A stretch of 64,000 nucleotides of DNA from Brevibacillus fortis (GTDB lineage Bacteria; Bacillota; Bacilli; Brevibacillales; Brevibacillaceae): assembly GCF_003013395.1 (NCBI RefSeq), contig NZ_PXZM01000002.1:1-64000 (forward strand), given 5' to 3'. Position 1 is the first letter of the stretch, and each line of letters starts with the position of its first letter. A program made the translations under genes and the position numbers. A model generated the notes under the pieces. That model ran no database searches. It saw only the letters and a list, made by a program, of their open reading frames with translations, and was not told the DNA's origin. Shown piece after piece: positions 63,159 to 64,000 of the stretch.

Positions 63159-63974
63159 TTATTCAAAGGTGGGGAGACCTATCGCAATCTCATCCAATCC
63201 GAATTCAGTGACGCGTTTGTCGATTGAAAGCTCCACTTGGACAGATTGATCAAGTACGTTTACGGAAACGACTCGTCCATTCCCCATCGGGGTGGTGACC
63301 ACTTTGCCAACGTCTGGCATCTCTTCCTTCGAGCTTTCATAGTTGTCGTTCTCGTATTTTAAACAGCACATCAACCGGCCACACAGACCGGAGATTTTAG
63401 CTGGATTCAACGAAAGATTTTGGTCCTTGGCCATTTTGATCGAGACAGGCTCGAAATCGCCGAGGAACGTCGAACAGCAAAGCAACCTACCACAAGGCCC
63501 GATCCCGCCGAGCATTTTGGCTTCGTCACGCACACCGATCTGGCGAAGCTCAATCCGGGTACGGAATACAGAGGCGAGGTCTTTTACCAGCTCACGGAAA
63601 TCAACCCGGCCGTCAGCAGTAAAATAAAAGATAATCTTGTTGCGGTCAAACGTGTATTCCACATCGACTAGCTTCATGTCGAGCTTGTGCTCTTTGATCT
63701 TCGTCTGACAAACAGCAAAAGCATTCTTGGCGGCTTGCTTGTTTTCATCCACCTGTTTTGCATCTCGCTCATCTGCCATTCGAATGACCTTTTTCAGCGG
63801 CAATACGACATCAGACTCAGCCACTTCTTTTTTGCCAATGACGACTTTGCCAAATTCGACCCCTCGCGCCGTTTCAACGATGACGGTGCAGTCTTGCTCA
63901 ATCGGCAGTCGGTCAGGGTCGAAGTAATATATTTTGCCCGCTTTCTTAAAGCGGACCCCAACAACCTCGTACAA
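63159..63974 (-). CDS. ricT: regulatory iron-sulfur-containing complex subunit RicT (YaaT, PSP1 family)
   Basis: 271 residues. PSP1 domain with KIYYFDPDRLPIEQDCTVIVETARGVEFGKVV and the cysteine-rich IGPCGRLLCCSTFL…ISGLCGRLMCCLKYE, whose cysteines bind a [4Fe-4S] cluster in the RicA-RicF-RicT complex. That complex aids Spo0F phosphorelay and RNase Y maturation of mRNAs. The start ATG 63974 follows GGAGGGAT near the window edge. Confidence 0.95.
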   Translation of the reverse strand: MYEVVGVRFKKAGKIYYFDPDRLPIEQDCTVIVETARGVEFGKVVIGKKEVAESDVVLPLKKVIRMADERDAKQVDENKQAAKNAFAVCQTKIKEHKLDMKLVDVEYTFDRNKIIFYFTADGRVDFRELVKDLASVFRTRIELRQIGVRDEAKMLGGIGPCGRLLCCSTFLGDFEPVSIKMAKDQNLSLNPAKISGLCGRLMCCLKYENDNYESSKEEMPDVGKVVTTPMGNGRVVSVNVLDQSVQVELSIDKRVTEFGLDEIAIGLPTFE

Positions 63975-64000
63975 GGGTTATCCCTCCTGGAATTGAAGAA

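Overview
The window is 64 kb of Gram-positive, endospore-forming (Bacillales) chromosome. The gene order matches the origin-proximal yaaT–ftsH region of Bacillus subtilis, read here almost entirely on the minus strand. Sporulation genes (spoIIE, spoVT, spoVG, fin, sspF, yabP/Q, abrB), the strong veg promoters and the siderophore, zinc and NAD insertions would fit Brevibacillus or a close relative. That genus assignment is inference and was not tested by any search.

Layout. At 1–1.4 kb ten tRNA genes (minus) are driven by one good sigma-A promoter. At 1.7–2.1 kb lies a small hydrophobic/basic peptide gene with a structured antisense region, a candidate type I toxin–antitoxin. At 2.1–9.1 kb come a GNAT acetyltransferase, coaX, nadC and nadB, then the zinc block zur–znuB–znuC–znuA with Zur-like operators. 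At 9.3–11.5 kb on the plus strand are a PCYCGC lipoprotein, a PadR regulator and a SEDS-type membrane protein with a HAAS-like prefix. At 11.6–16.4 kb are nadA, a siderophore esterase, an AraC regulator fused in frame to a siderophore-binding lipoprotein across a Fur-box promoter, and a Cof-type phosphatase.

From 16.7 to 28 kb is the core block ftsH–hpt–tilS–(ThrE pair)–yabT–yabS–spoIIE–yabR–divIC–yabQ–yabP. From 28.1 to 35.6 kb an accessory insertion holds a secreted beta-repeat/copper-amine-oxidase-like surface protein, an SgrR-type regulator divergent from an MFS transporter, and a DUF2157–GDYXXLXY membrane protein. From 35.7 to 64 kb synteny resumes: rqcP, mazG, spoVB-like, spoVT, prsA-like, mfd, fin, pth, ctc, prs, glmU, a COG0523 GTPase (plus strand), spoVG, ridA, purR, ispE, sspF, veg, rsmA, rnmV, yabE, tatD, metG (with a Met T-box leader), abrB (plus strand), rsmI, yazA, trmN-like, yabA and ricT. 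yabG, which sits between rsmA and veg in B. subtilis, is absent.

Functional themes are translation and tRNA maturation, cell division and envelope, the Spo0A–AbrB–sigma-H–sigma-F sporulation decision, NAD and nucleotide supply, and iron and zinc acquisition. The most interesting non-coding signals are: the ctc Shine–Dalgarno sequence built into a terminator-like hairpin; a perfect 17-bp inverted repeat around 60 nt of structured sequence upstream of the Cof gene; a spoIIE promoter with the unusual 21-bp spacer and two 0A boxes; a cluster of 0A boxes between metG and abrB; and the AraC/lipoprotein fusion read through its own Fur-controlled promoter.
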